Origin: Sporichthyaceae bacterium
GTDB taxonomy: Bacteria; Actinomycetota; Actinomycetes; Sporichthyales; Sporichthyaceae
Length of the DNA stretch: 64,000 nucleotides
Assembly (NCBI GenBank): GCA_036493475.1
Contig: DASXPS010000056.1
Span: 21,956-85,955, forward strand
Direction: 5' to 3'
Below the pieces are notes generated by a model, which was given only the letters and a program-made list of their open reading frames with translations, had not been told where the DNA came from and searched no databases. Below, in pieces: positions 1 through 8,219 of the stretch (its first letter is position 1; each line of letters begins with the position of its first letter). The translations under genes were made by a program, and so were the position numbers.

Positions 1-2160
1 GCGGTTGACCGGCTCACCCTGATAGGTGAAGACGCCGTCCTGTTCCACGACCTCCGCGGCCGGAACGTGGATCCCGCGCGAATCGGTGTAGGCGTAGGCC
101 TGGATGTAGCCCTGGTTGAACAGTCGACGGAACGGCTCGGAGCTGGACACGTGGCCCAGGTCGAACAGCACCTTGTGCCAGAACCGGGCATAAAGCAGGT
201 GCAGCACGGCATGTTCCACACCCCCGACGTACAGGTCGACGCCACCGCAGTCGCCGGGTGCCTGCGGGCCCATCCAGTACCGCTCGACGTCGGGGTCCAC
301 GAAGACAAGGTCATTGGTCGGGTCCAGGTAGCGCAGTTCGTACCAGCACGATCCCGCCCACTGCGGCATTGTGTTGGTCTCCCGGTGGTACTCGCGCGGG
401 CCGTCCCCGAGATCGAGGGTGACCGTCGTCCACTCAACGGCTCGCGCCAACGGCGACTCGGGTTCGGATTCGGTGTCATCGAGTTCGAACGTGCGCGGCG
501 AGTAGTCGTCGATCTCCGGCAGCTCGACCGGAAGCATGCTCTCCGGCAGTGCCCGCACCCCGTGCTCGTCGTAAACGATCGGGAAGGGCTCACCCCAGTA
601 GCGCTGCCGGCTGAACAGCCAGTCGCGCAGCTTGTACTGCACGGTGGGCACGCCCAGGCCCTTGGCCGCCAGCCACTCGGTGATCGCGGCTTTGGCCGCG
701 GTCATCTCCAGGCCGTTCAACGAGATTTCCGCGTTGGCCGAGTTGATGGACACCCCGTCCCCTGTCCACGCGCCATCGGCCCAGTCCGCGGGCGGCGCCA
801 CGGTGCGCACGTGCGGCAGCCCGAACGCGGCGGCGAATTCCCAGTCCCGTTCGTCCTCGGCGGGCACGGCCATGATCGCGCCGGTGCCGTAGCCCATCAG
901 CACGTAGTCCGCGATGAACACCGGGATCAACGCGCCGTTCACCGGGTTGGTGGCGTAGGCGCCGGTGAACACCCCGGTCTTCACCCGGCCCTCGGCCTGC
1001 CGCTCCACCTCGCTCTTGGCGGCGGCCGCGGTGCGGTAGGCGGCCACTGCTGCGGCGGGCGTGTCTGCTCCACCTGTCCAGGACGCGGGCAGGTCCTCCG
1101 ACCAGGCGCCGGGCAGCAGGTCGTCGACCATCGGGTGCTCGGGGGCCAGCACCATGTAGGTGGCACCGAACAGCGTGTCCGGGCGGGTGGTGAACACGGT
1201 GATCGCCGTCTGCTTGCCGCTGGCGGTACGCACCGCGAAGTCCACCCGGGCACCCACCGAGCGCCCGATCCAGTTGCGCTGCATCAGCTTGATCGGCTCG
1301 GGCCAGTCCAGCCCGTCCAGATCGGCGACCAACCGGTCGGCGTAAGCCGTGATGCGCATCATCCACTGGCGCAGGTTGCGTTTGAACACCGGGAAGTTGC
1401 CGCGTTCGCTGCGGCCATCCGCGGTGACCTCCTCGTTGGCCAGCACGGTGCCCAGGCCCGGGCACCAGTTGACCGGGGCATCGGACAGGTAGGCCAGCCG
1501 GTGGTCGTCGAGCAGTTCCCGTCGCTGAGGATCCGTCAGATCACTCCACGGCGTGCCGTCCGCTGTAGGCCGGGCGCCGGAGGCGTAGGCGGCCTCCAAC
1601 TCGGCGATGGGCCGGGCGGCGTTCGCGTCCGCGTCGTACCAGGAGTTGAAGATCTGCAGGAAGATCCACTGCGTCCAGCGGTAGAACGCGGTGTCGGTGG
1701 TGGCCACGCTGCGCCGGTTGTCGTGTCCCAGGCCGAGCGCGCGCAACTGGCGGCGCATGGTGGCGATATTCGACTCGGTGGTGACCCGTGGGTGCTGCCC
1801 GGTCTGCACCGCGTACTGCTCGGCGGGCAGGCCGAAGGCGTCGTAGCCCAAGGGATGCAGCACGTTGTACCCGTTCATCCGCTGGTAGCGGGCGAACACA
1901 TCGGTACCGATGTAACCCAGCGGGTGCCCGACGTGCAGACCCGCACCGGACGGGTACGGGAACATGTCCATCACGTACAGCTTCGGCCGCCCGGCCACCG
2001 CCGCGGCGTCGCCCAGTGGCCCGGATGGGTTCGGCGTGTGGAACGTGCCCTCGAGTTCCCAACGGTCCTGCCACGCCTTCTCGATCTCGCTGGCGAGGGC
2101 CGCCGTGTAGCGGTGCGGGGCCGCGTCAGCGCCGGCATTCGGGGTGCTCGTCTGGCTCAT
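1..2160 (-). CDS. leuS: Leucyl-tRNA synthetase, 3' end outside the window
   Basis: Cytoplasmic class I synthetase that charges tRNA-Leu. The reading frame starts at ATG 2160 and stays open for 720 codons to the window edge, so the C-terminal part with the KMSKS loop is missing here. The N-terminal HIGH region reads [13 protein letters not shown], and the next stretch ([13 protein letters not shown]) is typical of bacterial LeuS. The editing (CP1) insertion follows, with [19 protein letters not shown]. The later segment [15 protein letters not shown] is the usual catalytic-core continuation. The start was chosen because no in-frame upstream extension looks conserved. The upstream region holds an unusual pair of interleaved inverted repeats (2236-2310). 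Identity is certain. Confidence 0.97.
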   Translation of the reverse strand, partial: MSQTSTPNAGADAAPHRYTAALASEIEKAWQDRWELEGTFHTPNPSGPLGDAAAVAGRPKLYVMDMFPYPSGAGLHVGHPLGYIGTDVFARYQRMNGYNVLHPLGYDAFGLPAEQYAVQTGQHPRVTTESNIATMRRQLRALGLGHDNRRSVATTDTAFYRWTQWIFLQIFNSWYDADANAARPIAELEAAYASGARPTADGTPWSDLTDPQRRELLDDHRLAYLSDAPVNWCPGLGTVLANEEVTADGRSERGNFPVFKRNLRQWMMRITAYADRLVADLDGLDWPEPIKLMQRNWIGRSVGARVDFAVRTASGKQTAITVFTTRPDTLFGATYMVLAPEHPMVDDLLPGAWSEDLPASWTGGADTPAAAVAAYRTAAAAKSEVERQAEGRVKTGVFTGAYATNPVNGALIPVFIADYVLMGYGTGAIMAVPAEDERDWEFAAAFGLPHVRTVAPPADWADGAWTGDGVSINSANAEISLNGLEMTAAKAAITEWLAAKGLGVPTVQYKLRDWLFSRQRYWGEPFPIVYDEHGVRALPESMLPVELPEIDDYSPRTFELDDTESEPESPLARAVEWTTVTLDLGDGPREYHRETNTMPQWAGSCWYELRYLDPTNDLVFVDPDVERYWMGPQAPGDCGGVDLYVGGVEHAVLHLLYARFWHKVLFDLGHVSSSEPFRRLFNQGYIQAYAYTDSRGIHVPAAEVVEQDGVFTYQGEPVNR

Positions 2161-2235
2161 GGTCACCAGTCGAGGGTATCCGCGCGGACCGGCCCGCCCG
2201 GCCAACGCACCGCCGCACACCGGCTGCGCAAGTCC

Positions 2236-2310
2236 CCCGAGTGTGTAGTTGTGCAGCTTCTTTGGGCCAGTTGACCTGCGGTTCTCCACACTCGGGAGAG
2301 AACCGCAGGT
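2236..2310. repeat. Interleaved inverted repeats upstream of leuS
   Basis: A perfect 13-bp stem (arms 2274-2286 and 2298-2310, read ACCTGCGGTTCTC and its complement) encloses an 11-base loop. Ten bases of that loop (2287-2296, CACACTCGGG) are exactly complementary to 2236-2245 (CCCGAGTGTG). On the minus strand this is a hairpin whose loop can pair with sequence 40-50 bases further on, a pseudoknot-like arrangement. It lies between the metallophosphoesterase stop and the leuS start. There is no T-run, so it is not an ordinary intrinsic terminator. Confidence 0.7.
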
Positions 2311-2396
2311 GCCGGGCGCGGCGAGGCGTGCGAAGCGGCAAGACGTGCCGGACGGAGGATGCCGACGATCGCGGCGCCGGCGGTGACGACCGCAGG

Positions 2397-3305
2397 TCAG
2401 CTCAGGTGGCGGTCCAGGATGGCGGGGCCCGCGCCGCCGGCACGGAAGGTGACCTCGCGGATGCCCAGGGCGTCCTTGAGCTTGCCCGCAGGCAGCGTCT
2501 GCGGGGTGGGGGCGGGGCCGTCGCCGGGGCGCGGCAGCGGGTAGGCGGTGGTGGTCGCGCTGTGGAAGGTGATTTTCCCGTCGGTGTAGCTGAACAGTTG
2601 GTGCACGTGCCCGTTCAGGCAGGTCACCGAGGAGAACCGGCGCAGCATGTCGAGCACCTGCATTGCGTCATCGGTGCCCCAGCCCCAGTTCGGGTACATG
2701 GCGAACAGCGGGATGTGGCTGAACACCAGGATCGGAGTGTCCGCGGACAGCCCGGCCAGGTCCTGACGCACCCAGTCGATCTGGTCCTGCCCCAAATGCC
2801 CGAGCTTCTCCAGGATCAGCGAATTCACCAGGCCCAGCACGTGCACGCCCTTGACGTCGAGGGAGTACCAACCGTCCCCCTTGGTACCCGCACCGAACAC
2901 CGCGCGGTACTTGTCCCCGTGATCGTCGACCGCGTCGTGCTCGCCGGGCACGGTGAACACGCCACCGGTCTTCATGCCCTTCATCATCTGGTGCACCTGA
3001 TCGAATTGGGCCGGGGTGGCCAGGTGCGTCAGGTCCCCGGTGTGCATGACGAAGTCGGGCGTCAGCTTCAGCCCGTTCACGTCCGAAATGGCCCGCTGGA
3101 ACGAGGCCGTGACGTCGGTGTTCGCCGGGCCGGTGAAGCCGATGTGCGAGTCCGAGACCTGCACGATGTGCAGGGCCGCGGGGTCGGCGGCCGCAGCCGG
3201 GCTGGAGCCGCCGAGCACGTGCGAGATCACCTCCCCACCGGTGACGGTCACGGCCACCGCGGCGCCGAACCAGCTCGCGTGCCGCAGCAGCTGACGCCGG
3301 GTCAT
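2397..3305 (-). CDS. Tat-exported calcineurin-like metallophosphoesterase
   Basis: Predicted exported phosphoesterase of 302 residues. The N-terminus MTRRQLLRH carries a twin-arginine motif, followed by a hydrophobic stretch and an Ala-rich cleavage region near residue 40. Metal-binding blocks follow in order: DSH (52-54), [18 protein letters not shown] and NGHVHQ. The third block is GEHD where most of the family has GNHD/E, so one ligand-position residue differs. ATG 3305 is chosen because it places the Tat motif at the very start. A TTG at 3359 overlapping the cupredoxin stop codon is an alternative and would give a longer n-region. It follows the cupredoxin gene closely, so the two are probably co-transcribed. 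The substrate is unknown. Confidence 0.88.
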   Translation of the reverse strand: MTRRQLLRHASWFGAAVAVTVTGGEVISHVLGGSSPAAAADPAALHIVQVSDSHIGFTGPANTDVTASFQRAISDVNGLKLTPDFVMHTGDLTHLATPAQFDQVHQMMKGMKTGGVFTVPGEHDAVDDHGDKYRAVFGAGTKGDGWYSLDVKGVHVLGLVNSLILEKLGHLGQDQIDWVRQDLAGLSADTPILVFSHIPLFAMYPNWGWGTDDAMQVLDMLRRFSSVTCLNGHVHQLFSYTDGKITFHSATTTAYPLPRPGDGPAPTPQTLPAGKLKDALGIREVTFRAGGAGPAILDRHLS

Positions 3306-3355
3306 GCCCTGGCCCGGCTCCGTGCTGGGCGCATTCGTTGACTCGCTGCGCTCGC

Positions 3356-3787
3356 TCAACCGGTCACCACCACGGTGGCGACCATGAACGGGTGGATCGA
3401 GCACAGGTAGTCGTAGCTGCCCGCCTTGGAGAAGGTGTACTGGAAGCTCTGCCCCTTGGCCAACGAACCGGAGCGGAAGGTCTCGTCCTTGGCCACCACG
3501 GTGTGCTCGTCGGCGTCGTTGTTGGTCCAGGTGACCGTGGTGCCGACCGGCACGGTGAGCTTGTCCGGGCCGAACTTGTAGCTGTCGATGAGCACCTTCG
3601 CGTCGGCCGCATTTGCCGCGGTCACGGAGGTCGGCGTCATCGCCATGCCGGGCATGGCGGCGGTCGCGGTGTCCGGCGCGGCGGGCGCGGGCGCGGCCTG
3701 TGCGGTGCTGCCGCAACCGGCCATCAGCAGACCGGCCAGCGACAGGCCGGTGGCCACCGAACCGATATGGGTCAACGTCGATCGCAC
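3356..3787 (-). CDS. Cupredoxin-domain lipoprotein (plastocyanin/amicyanin-like)
   Basis: Small secreted type-1 copper protein of 143 residues. A signal sequence ends in a lipobox (LLMAGC, Cys25), followed by an Ala/Pro/Met-rich linker (MPGMAM) and a single cupredoxin domain from about residue 60. The four expected copper ligands are visible: His95 in DEHTV, then Cys129, His132 and Met135 in YLCSIHPFM. It is expected to sit on the outer face of the membrane and carry electrons or bind copper. It precedes the metallophosphoesterase in the same direction. It sits downstream of a motif shared with the sigma-factor promoter (3835-3856), which suggests it belongs to that regulon. Confidence 0.92.
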   Translation of the reverse strand: MRSTLTHIGSVATGLSLAGLLMAGCGSTAQAAPAPAAPDTATAAMPGMAMTPTSVTAANAADAKVLIDSYKFGPDKLTVPVGTTVTWTNNDADEHTVVAKDETFRSGSLAKGQSFQYTFSKAGSYDYLCSIHPFMVATVVVTG

Positions 3788-3834
3788 TGTGGTATCCCCT
3801 CGTCAATGGTCCGTCAGTTCCGGACCCCACAAGG

Positions 3835-3856
3835 GATATGCGACCGGGTTACACCG
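3835..3856 (-). promoter_or_regulatory. Motif upstream of cupredoxin, shared with the sigma-factor upstream region
   Basis: On the minus strand this reads CGGTGTAACCC, then seven bases, then TATC. The same 11 bases with the same 7-base gap to TATC occur upstream of the ECF sigma gene at 5160-5181. Here it overlaps the stop codon of the Rieske gene, about 50 bases before the cupredoxin start. It is a candidate ECF-type promoter element or operator. Only two copies were seen. Confidence 0.4.
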
Positions 3857-4565
3857 GAACGTAGATGTCGATCCGTCCGTCCTGCTCGCGTACCTGCAGG
3901 TGCGGCAGCGGTGGCGGTGGGGTGTACAACTGGTGACGCACCAGGGTGCCGTCCACCGCGAACGAGGTGTTGTGGCAGGGGCAGTCCAGTTCGCGGTTGC
4001 CGGGGTCCAGGTTCAACCGGCAGCCCTGGTGCGTGCAGATCCCGGACACCGCGCGTAACCCGGCGGCATCGCGGGACACGAAACCGACCACCGAGCCCAG
4101 GTCGAACCGGCGCACCCCGCCGACGTCGAGGTCGCTGGTCTCGGCCACCGTTTGCCAGGTGCCCACGTTGGGTTCCAGCGTCGGCACTTGACCGGCCGCC
4201 TCGGTCTGCTCCTCGGGTTCGGCGTGGGAGCTGATCAGGTGGTCGGCGGTGGCACCGATCGCCGCCGCCCCGGCGGCCACGGAGCCCGCCCACAGCACCC
4301 GGCGCCGGGTGGGGCCGAGTCGGATCGGGACCGGCGCGCGCGCCGCCGACGGAGTGGGCGCGGACGCGGACGCGGACTGCTGGGCCTGCTCGGACAGCCG
4401 GCGGTGCAGGTCCTCGACGAACTCCGCACGGGGTTCCCCGGCCTCGGGTCGGGCCGCGGCCAGGGTGATCGCGGCACGCAACTCCGCGGCCTGCGCGGCA
4501 TCGGCTCGGAACCGGCGCGGACGTCGTCCACCCAGCAGATCGCGCACGTATCGGCCGGTGCTCAT
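3849..4565 (-). CDS. Rieske [2Fe-2S] domain protein with N-terminal helical region, paired with an ECF sigma factor
   Basis: Membrane-associated iron-sulfur protein of 238 residues. Residues 1-80 form a charged helical region, followed by an RRR-containing hydrophobic segment at 87-108 (Tat-like anchor). The Rieske domain occupies residues 130-238. Cluster ligands are Cys177/His179 in CTHQGC and Cys195/His198 in CPCHNTSF, with Cys182 and Cys197 placed for the usual disulfide. ATG 4565 overlaps the sigma factor stop (ATGA), which fixes the start and implies translational coupling. The position directly after a sigma gene, plus the cytoplasmic-looking N-terminus, is what an anti-sigma factor would show. 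A redox-sensing anti-sigma role is my inference; electron transfer to the neighbouring cupredoxin is the alternative. Confidence 0.88.
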   Translation of the reverse strand: MSTGRYVRDLLGGRRPRRFRADAAQAAELRAAITLAAARPEAGEPRAEFVEDLHRRLSEQAQQSASASAPTPSAARAPVPIRLGPTRRRVLWAGSVAAGAAAIGATADHLISSHAEPEEQTEAAGQVPTLEPNVGTWQTVAETSDLDVGGVRRFDLGSVVGFVSRDAAGLRAVSGICTHQGCRLNLDPGNRELDCPCHNTSFAVDGTLVRHQLYTPPPPLPHLQVREQDGRIDIYVPV

Positions 4566-5152
4566 GCTCCGGCCTCCCCGAGCGCCGCGGCCCGCTTCAG
4601 CGCGCGATGTTGCAACACCTTGGCGTAGCCGACGGTGATGCCCAGTGCGGCTGCGGCCTCGCGCAGCGAGCAGGCGTCCAGGAAGCGCAACTGAAGAATG
4701 CGCCGGTGCGGCTCGGGCAGCGCGGCCAGGATCGTCGCGGTCCGCTGCGGCGCAGTCGACGGCGGCGCCGGCTCCGGCCCGGCGTCCACCAGCCACCGCT
4801 CGTCGGCGCCGTCCAGCACGGTCACCTGCAGGCCCAACGTGCGCCGCCAGTGTCCGGCCAGCACCGTTCGGGCGGTGGTGAACAGGTACGCGCGCACCTC
4901 CGGCGCGCTGGCGTCCAGCCGAAGCGGCCCGAGCGCGGCCACGAACACCTCAGCGGTGAGGTCCTCGGCGTCGGCCCGGTTGCCGACCTTGCCGTAGAGC
5001 ATGCGGTACACACGCGTGACGTTGTCCCGGTAGACCGACTCCCAGTCGGGATACCGCGGCTCCGCGCTGTGGTCACCGTTGCCGTCCACCAGGCGTAACG
5101 ATGGCGCACCCGCGCCACCCGCCCGCGCGCGACCCGCGCAACCAGTTCCCAC
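4562..5152 (-). CDS. ECF-family RNA polymerase sigma factor
   Basis: Alternative sigma factor of up to 196 residues. Region 2 contains the run from YRDNVTRVYRMLYGKVGN to ADAEDLTAEVFVAAL. Region 4 is a helix-turn-helix with LPEPHRRILQLRFLDACSL and AAALGITVGYAKVLQHRAL. The GTG at 5152 gives an odd Gly/Ala-rich N-terminus. A GTG at 5089 (protein starting VDGNGDHS) may be the true start. The stop overlaps the start of the Rieske gene by four bases. An 11-base motif upstream (5171-5181) recurs before the cupredoxin gene, which would fit an autoregulated sigma controlling a small redox/copper regulon. Confidence 0.9.
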   Translation of the reverse strand: MGTGCAGRARAGGAGAPSLRLVDGNGDHSAEPRYPDWESVYRDNVTRVYRMLYGKVGNRADAEDLTAEVFVAALGPLRLDASAPEVRAYLFTTARTVLAGHWRRTLGLQVTVLDGADERWLVDAGPEPAPPSTAPQRTATILAALPEPHRRILQLRFLDACSLREAAAALGITVGYAKVLQHRALKRAAALGEAGA

Positions 5153-5159
5153 ACCCTGA

Positions 5160-5181
5160 GATAGCGCGTGGGGTTACACCG
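5160..5181 (-). promoter_or_regulatory. Motif upstream of the ECF sigma gene, shared with the cupredoxin upstream region
   Basis: The minus strand reads CGGTGTAACCC, seven bases, TATC, matching 3835-3856 in both sequence and spacing. It lies just upstream of the sigma gene's most distal start codon. A GTAAC core is compatible with an ECF -35 element, but the gap to TATC is too short for a standard -35/-10 pair. It could therefore be an operator instead. Confidence 0.4.
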
Positions 5182-5190
5182 TCCCGCGCC

Positions 5191-5820
5191 TCAGTCGTCG
5201 GACATGACGGGTTCGGGCAAAGTGCCGGCGTTGTGCTCGAGGATGGCCCACCGATCCGGGCGGTGCTTGAGCACCGTCCAGCAGCAGTTGGACAGCACGC
5301 CCAGCGCGCTCCAGTGCTGCGGGGGCAACCCGCACAGGCTGCCGATCAGCACCCGGCCGGATCCGCCGTGGGTGACCGCGACCAGGGTGTCGTCCGGGCC
5401 GAGCTTCTCCAGCGCGCTCCGCACCGCGGCTGCCGCGCGCTCAGCCACCTCGGGCATGCTCTCCCCGCCGCCGCGGCGCTCCAGTTCCCCACGCAGCCAG
5501 GCGGCCTCCTCGCCGGGGAAGCGGGCGTCCACCTCGGGCCGGGTCAGGCCCTGCCAGCTGCCCAGGTAGGTCTCCCGCAAGCCGGCGTCCAGCGCTACCT
5601 GAAGTCCCGTCACTTTGGCGAGTTCCGCGGCCGTGTCGGCCGCCCGGCACAGGTCCGAGGAGACGATCGCGGCGGGGCGCAGCGCGGCCAGGATTCGCGC
5701 CGAGGCGCGGGCCTGCGCGATCCCGACGGCGTCCAACGCCACATCACTCTGCCCCTGGAACCGGCCGGCCAGATTCCACTCGGTTCGACCGTGCCGCCAG
5801 ACGACAACCTGCTGTCCCAT
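5191..5820 (-). CDS. Histidine phosphatase family protein (phosphoglycerate mutase-like)
   Basis: A 209-residue branch-1 histidine phosphatase. The catalytic block VVVWRHGRTEWNLAGR supplies Arg9 and the phospho-accepting His10. The second His lies in VAVTHGGSGR, and LRETYLGSWQGL supplies the usual acid/base region. It is transcribed with rsfS, four bases upstream, in the common actinobacterial order nadD - LytR_C - rsfS - phosphatase. Possible roles in this family include phosphoglycerate mutase-like and glucosyl-3-phosphoglycerate phosphatase activity (GpgP of mycobacteria is encoded in this neighbourhood). The sequence alone does not settle the substrate. Confidence 0.92.
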   Translation of the reverse strand: MGQQVVVWRHGRTEWNLAGRFQGQSDVALDAVGIAQARASARILAALRPAAIVSSDLCRAADTAAELAKVTGLQVALDAGLRETYLGSWQGLTRPEVDARFPGEEAAWLRGELERRGGGESMPEVAERAAAAVRSALEKLGPDDTLVAVTHGGSGRVLIGSLCGLPPQHWSALGVLSNCCWTVLKHRPDRWAILEHNAGTLPEPVMSDD

Positions 5821-5824
5821 GCGG

Positions 5825-6220
5825 TCAGCCGGTGGCCCGCGGACCGTCGCGGCCTATCCGCACCGACTCGGGCAACGGCACCACCGGGCAGTCCTTCCAG
5901 AGCCGCTCCAGCGCATAGAACAGGCGTTCCTCGCTGTGCTGCACGTGCACCACGATCTCGGCGTAGTCCAGGAGCACCCAACGCCCCTCGCGCTCGCCCT
6001 CACGGCGTACCGGCCGCTCGCCCAGCCCGCGCAGCCGCAGCTCCACTTCGTCGACGATCGACTTCACTTGGCGGTCGTTGGACGCCGAGCACAGCACGAA
6101 GATGTCGGTGATCGCCAACTGATCGCTGACGTCGAAGGCCAGGATGTCCTCGGCGAGTTTGTCCGAGGCTGCCTCGGCCGCGGCGACGGCGAGCTCGACG
6201 GCTCGGGCGGAGGCGGTCAT
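5825..6220 (-). CDS. rsfS: Ribosome silencing factor RsfS (Iojap/YbeB family)
   Basis: Binds ribosomal protein L14 on the 50S subunit and blocks subunit joining when nutrients are short. The 131-residue protein shows the whole single-domain fold: KLAEDILAFDVSDQLAITD, then FVLCSASNDRQVKSIVDEVE, then GRWVLLDYAEIVVHVQHSEER. ATG 6220 is preferred over ATG 6229 because a GGAAG element lies nine bases before it, whereas the upstream ATG is too close to that element. The gene sits between the LytR_C protein and the histidine phosphatase with spacings of 4 to 40 bases, consistent with one operon with nadD. Confidence 0.95.
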   Translation of the reverse strand: MTASARAVELAVAAAEAASDKLAEDILAFDVSDQLAITDIFVLCSASNDRQVKSIVDEVELRLRGLGERPVRREGEREGRWVLLDYAEIVVHVQHSEERLFYALERLWKDCPVVPLPESVRIGRDGPRATG

Positions 6221-6258
6221 ATGGACCATCTTCCCATGACCGCGAGACCCGCCACGCC

Positions 6259-7425
6259 TCAGGACTTCCCGAGCACGACGACCACATCCGCGCCGAACGG
6301 GACGTCGTCACCGATCCGCACCACGCTGCCCGGCAGGTTCAGCAGCGAGGCCACATCCGCGCCCAACGCCTGCGCGTCGGCAGTGCCGGTGCGCACCACC
6401 ACCGAACTCTTCGCGCCGGCCACCGCGGCGACCCCGGCGACGTACTCATAGCCCGCGTCCAGCACGTCCGCGCGGGCGTCCGACGCGCTCAACGAAGCCC
6501 CCGCCGCGATCGACACCAGGATCCGCGGCGTGGTGTCCGCCCGACCCGCGCCGGGCTGCCCACCCAACACGTCACGGACCACCGGCAGCGCCTTGGTCTG
6601 ATCCAGGGTGTGCCCGGAGGCGTCCAGCGGCAGCGCGCCGATGTGCAGCCGGGACGGGTTCTCCCGGGCCAGGCCGGCGAGCACCGCGGCCAGCCTCGGC
6701 ACCGGCAGTCCCGGCGCGGCCAGCACCCCGAGGTCGCCCAGCAGATCGTGGGCCGCGGTGTAGCGGCCGGGGAACGCGGTGACGAACCCGGTGAGCACCT
6801 GCTGGGCGCCCGCCGGGCCGCTCGCCGCCTGCGCCGCGGCGGTCTTGCCGTCCACCACACCGGAGGCCAGATGCAGCCCGCCGAGGCGATCCACCAGCCC
6901 CGAGAAGTCCCCGACGTCGACCACCCAGCTGCCCACCAGCGGTACCCCGAGCAGGGCGGCCAGACCCTCCCGGGACAGCACCGGCCCGGCCTGGGCCAAC
7001 GCCGTACGCACGGTCAACCCGGAGGAACCCTCCACCGGCAACGCCAGGTCCCCCGGCACCACCACCAGCGCCCCGCTGCCCTTGCCCCGTCGATCCTGCA
7101 GCAGCACCGCGCTGGCCGCCGCACCGGCGGGATCCTGTACCTGCACCAGCAGCGCCACCCGGTCGGCGCCCAGCTCCTCGTTGCCGGTGTCGGTGACCCC
7201 CGAGTGGCCGGACCAGGGCCGCCACACCAGCAACGTGGCCACCAACGCCGCGATCACCAGCAGGACGGCCAGCACCAGCACCCGCTCCCGGGCCTGCTCG
7301 CGCCGATCGGCCCGTCGCCCGGCCCGGGAGTGCACGAAGGTCAACCAGCCCGACGTCTCCGGGGCGTCCTGCTCGTCGAGGAAGGTGAATTGTTCCGGCC
7401 GGTAGGGCGGCGGCGGCTCAGACAT
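6259..7425 (-). CDS. Membrane-anchored LytR_C domain protein (LCP-like)
   Basis: A 388-residue envelope protein. It has a cytoplasmic N-terminus with basic residues, one membrane segment (about residues 47-68, [20 protein letters not shown]), and an extracytoplasmic domain resembling a reduced LytR-CpsA-Psr fold. A LytR C-terminal domain forms roughly the last 90 residues ([14 protein letters not shown] to DVVVVLGKS). The Arg/Asp-rich active site of true LCP phosphotransferases is not evident, so it may be a non-catalytic relative. The start codon overlaps the nadD stop by eight bases, placing it in the nadD-rsfS operon, which is a common actinobacterial arrangement. Confidence 0.85.
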   Translation of the reverse strand: MSEPPPPYRPEQFTFLDEQDAPETSGWLTFVHSRAGRRADRREQARERVLVLAVLLVIAALVATLLVWRPWSGHSGVTDTGNEELGADRVALLVQVQDPAGAAASAVLLQDRRGKGSGALVVVPGDLALPVEGSSGLTVRTALAQAGPVLSREGLAALLGVPLVGSWVVDVGDFSGLVDRLGGLHLASGVVDGKTAAAQAASGPAGAQQVLTGFVTAFPGRYTAAHDLLGDLGVLAAPGLPVPRLAAVLAGLARENPSRLHIGALPLDASGHTLDQTKALPVVRDVLGGQPGAGRADTTPRILVSIAAGASLSASDARADVLDAGYEYVAGVAAVAGAKSSVVVRTGTADAQALGADVASLLNLPGSVVRIGDDVPFGADVVVVLGKS

Positions 7426-8011
7426 CCCGGTACAGCCCGCGTTTGGCGATGTACTGCACCACGCCGTCGGGAACCAGGTAGCGCACCGGTCGTCCCTTGG
7501 CGATCCGCTCCCGACAATCGGTGGAGGAGATGGCCAGCGCCGGGATCTCCACCAGGCTCACGCTGGCGCCGGGCAGGCCGGGGTCGGCCAACGGATGGCC
7601 CGGGCGCGTGCAGCCGACGAAGTGCGCCAGCGCGAACAGCTGCTCGGGGTCGCGCCAGCTCAGGATCGCGCCGAGGGCGTCGGCGCCGGTGATGAACCAG
7701 AACTGCGCGTCCGAGCCGTAGACGGTGTGCAGGTCGCGCAGCGTGTCGATGGTGTAGGTGGGCCCGCCGCGGTCGATGTCCACCCGACTGACCGAGAACC
7801 GCGGGTCGGCCGAGGTGGCGATCACCGTCATCAGGTAACGGTCCTCGGCCGGGGACACCGCGCGGTCGGTCTTCTGCCAGGGCGCGCCGGTCGGCACGAA
7901 CACGACCTCGTCGAGGTGGAAACGGTCGGCTACCTCGCTGGCGGCGACCAAGTGCCCGTGGTGGATCGGGTCAAAGGTCCCACCCATGACGCCGACGCGC
8001 GTGGCCCCCAT
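7418..8011 (-). CDS. nadD: Nicotinate-nucleotide adenylyltransferase
   Basis: Transfers AMP from ATP to nicotinate mononucleotide in NAD synthesis; cytoplasmic. The 197-residue protein has the nucleotidyltransferase signature [15 protein letters not shown] at the N-terminus. The second signature, [13 protein letters not shown], near the C-terminus replaces the usual ISST(D/E)IR with a Cys. The block [19 protein letters not shown] is typical of NadD. The start at ATG 8011 is close to an internal ATG (residue 9) that also precedes the GGTFDP motif, so the first few residues are uncertain. It overlaps the LytR_C gene downstream. Confidence 0.96.
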   Translation of the reverse strand: MGATRVGVMGGTFDPIHHGHLVAASEVADRFHLDEVVFVPTGAPWQKTDRAVSPAEDRYLMTVIATSADPRFSVSRVDIDRGGPTYTIDTLRDLHTVYGSDAQFWFITGADALGAILSWRDPEQLFALAHFVGCTRPGHPLADPGLPGASVSLVEIPALAISSTDCRERIAKGRPVRYLVPDGVVQYIAKRGLYRDV

Positions 8012-8023
8012 CGCTGGGTCGGG

Positions 8024-8173
8024 TCAGCGGTCGCGGTTGAACTGCATGGTGATCAACAACAGCGCGATGAACGCGCACATCACCAGGATGCCGACCAACG
8101 CCGGCTTGTTGTGGTGCAGGTGCGCTTCGTTCTCGGCAAGCACCTGGTCAAGGACGACGGCGGTGGACATCAT
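8024..8173 (-). CDS. 49-residue single-pass membrane peptide
   Basis: A small open frame between proA and nadD, starting with two consecutive ATG codons at 8173 and 8170. The peptide begins MMSTAVVLDQVLAENEAHLHH and contains one clear membrane segment (about residues 25-42, ALVGILVMCAFIALLLIT). It ends in a charged tail, QFNRDR. The spacing fits operon membership: 46 bases after the proA stop and 12 bases before the nadD start. The acidic/His-rich N-terminus plus basic C-terminus suggests N-out topology. I do not recognise a named family, and no function is assigned. Confidence 0.7.
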   Translation of the reverse strand: MMSTAVVLDQVLAENEAHLHHNKPALVGILVMCAFIALLLITMQFNRDR

Positions 8174-8219
8174 GCGGCGTCAGGCTCCCGGGGTGGGCAG
8201 GGCGGACGAGCCCAGGATC

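Noticed and set aside
67..2274. Large plus-strand open frame across the first 2 kb
   Set aside because: It is antisense to leuS, whose motifs are unmistakable, and its own translation shows no recognisable domain. High GC keeps antisense frames open.
2274..2310. Simple rho-independent terminator of the metallophosphoesterase gene
   Set aside because: There is no T-run on either side and the loop pairs with outside sequence, so an ordinary terminator is not the best reading.
2397..3830. Single 477-codon frame joining the metallophosphoesterase with upstream sequence
   Set aside because: The upstream part is antisense-like and overlaps the cupredoxin gene in another frame. A Tat signal at 3305 marks the real start.
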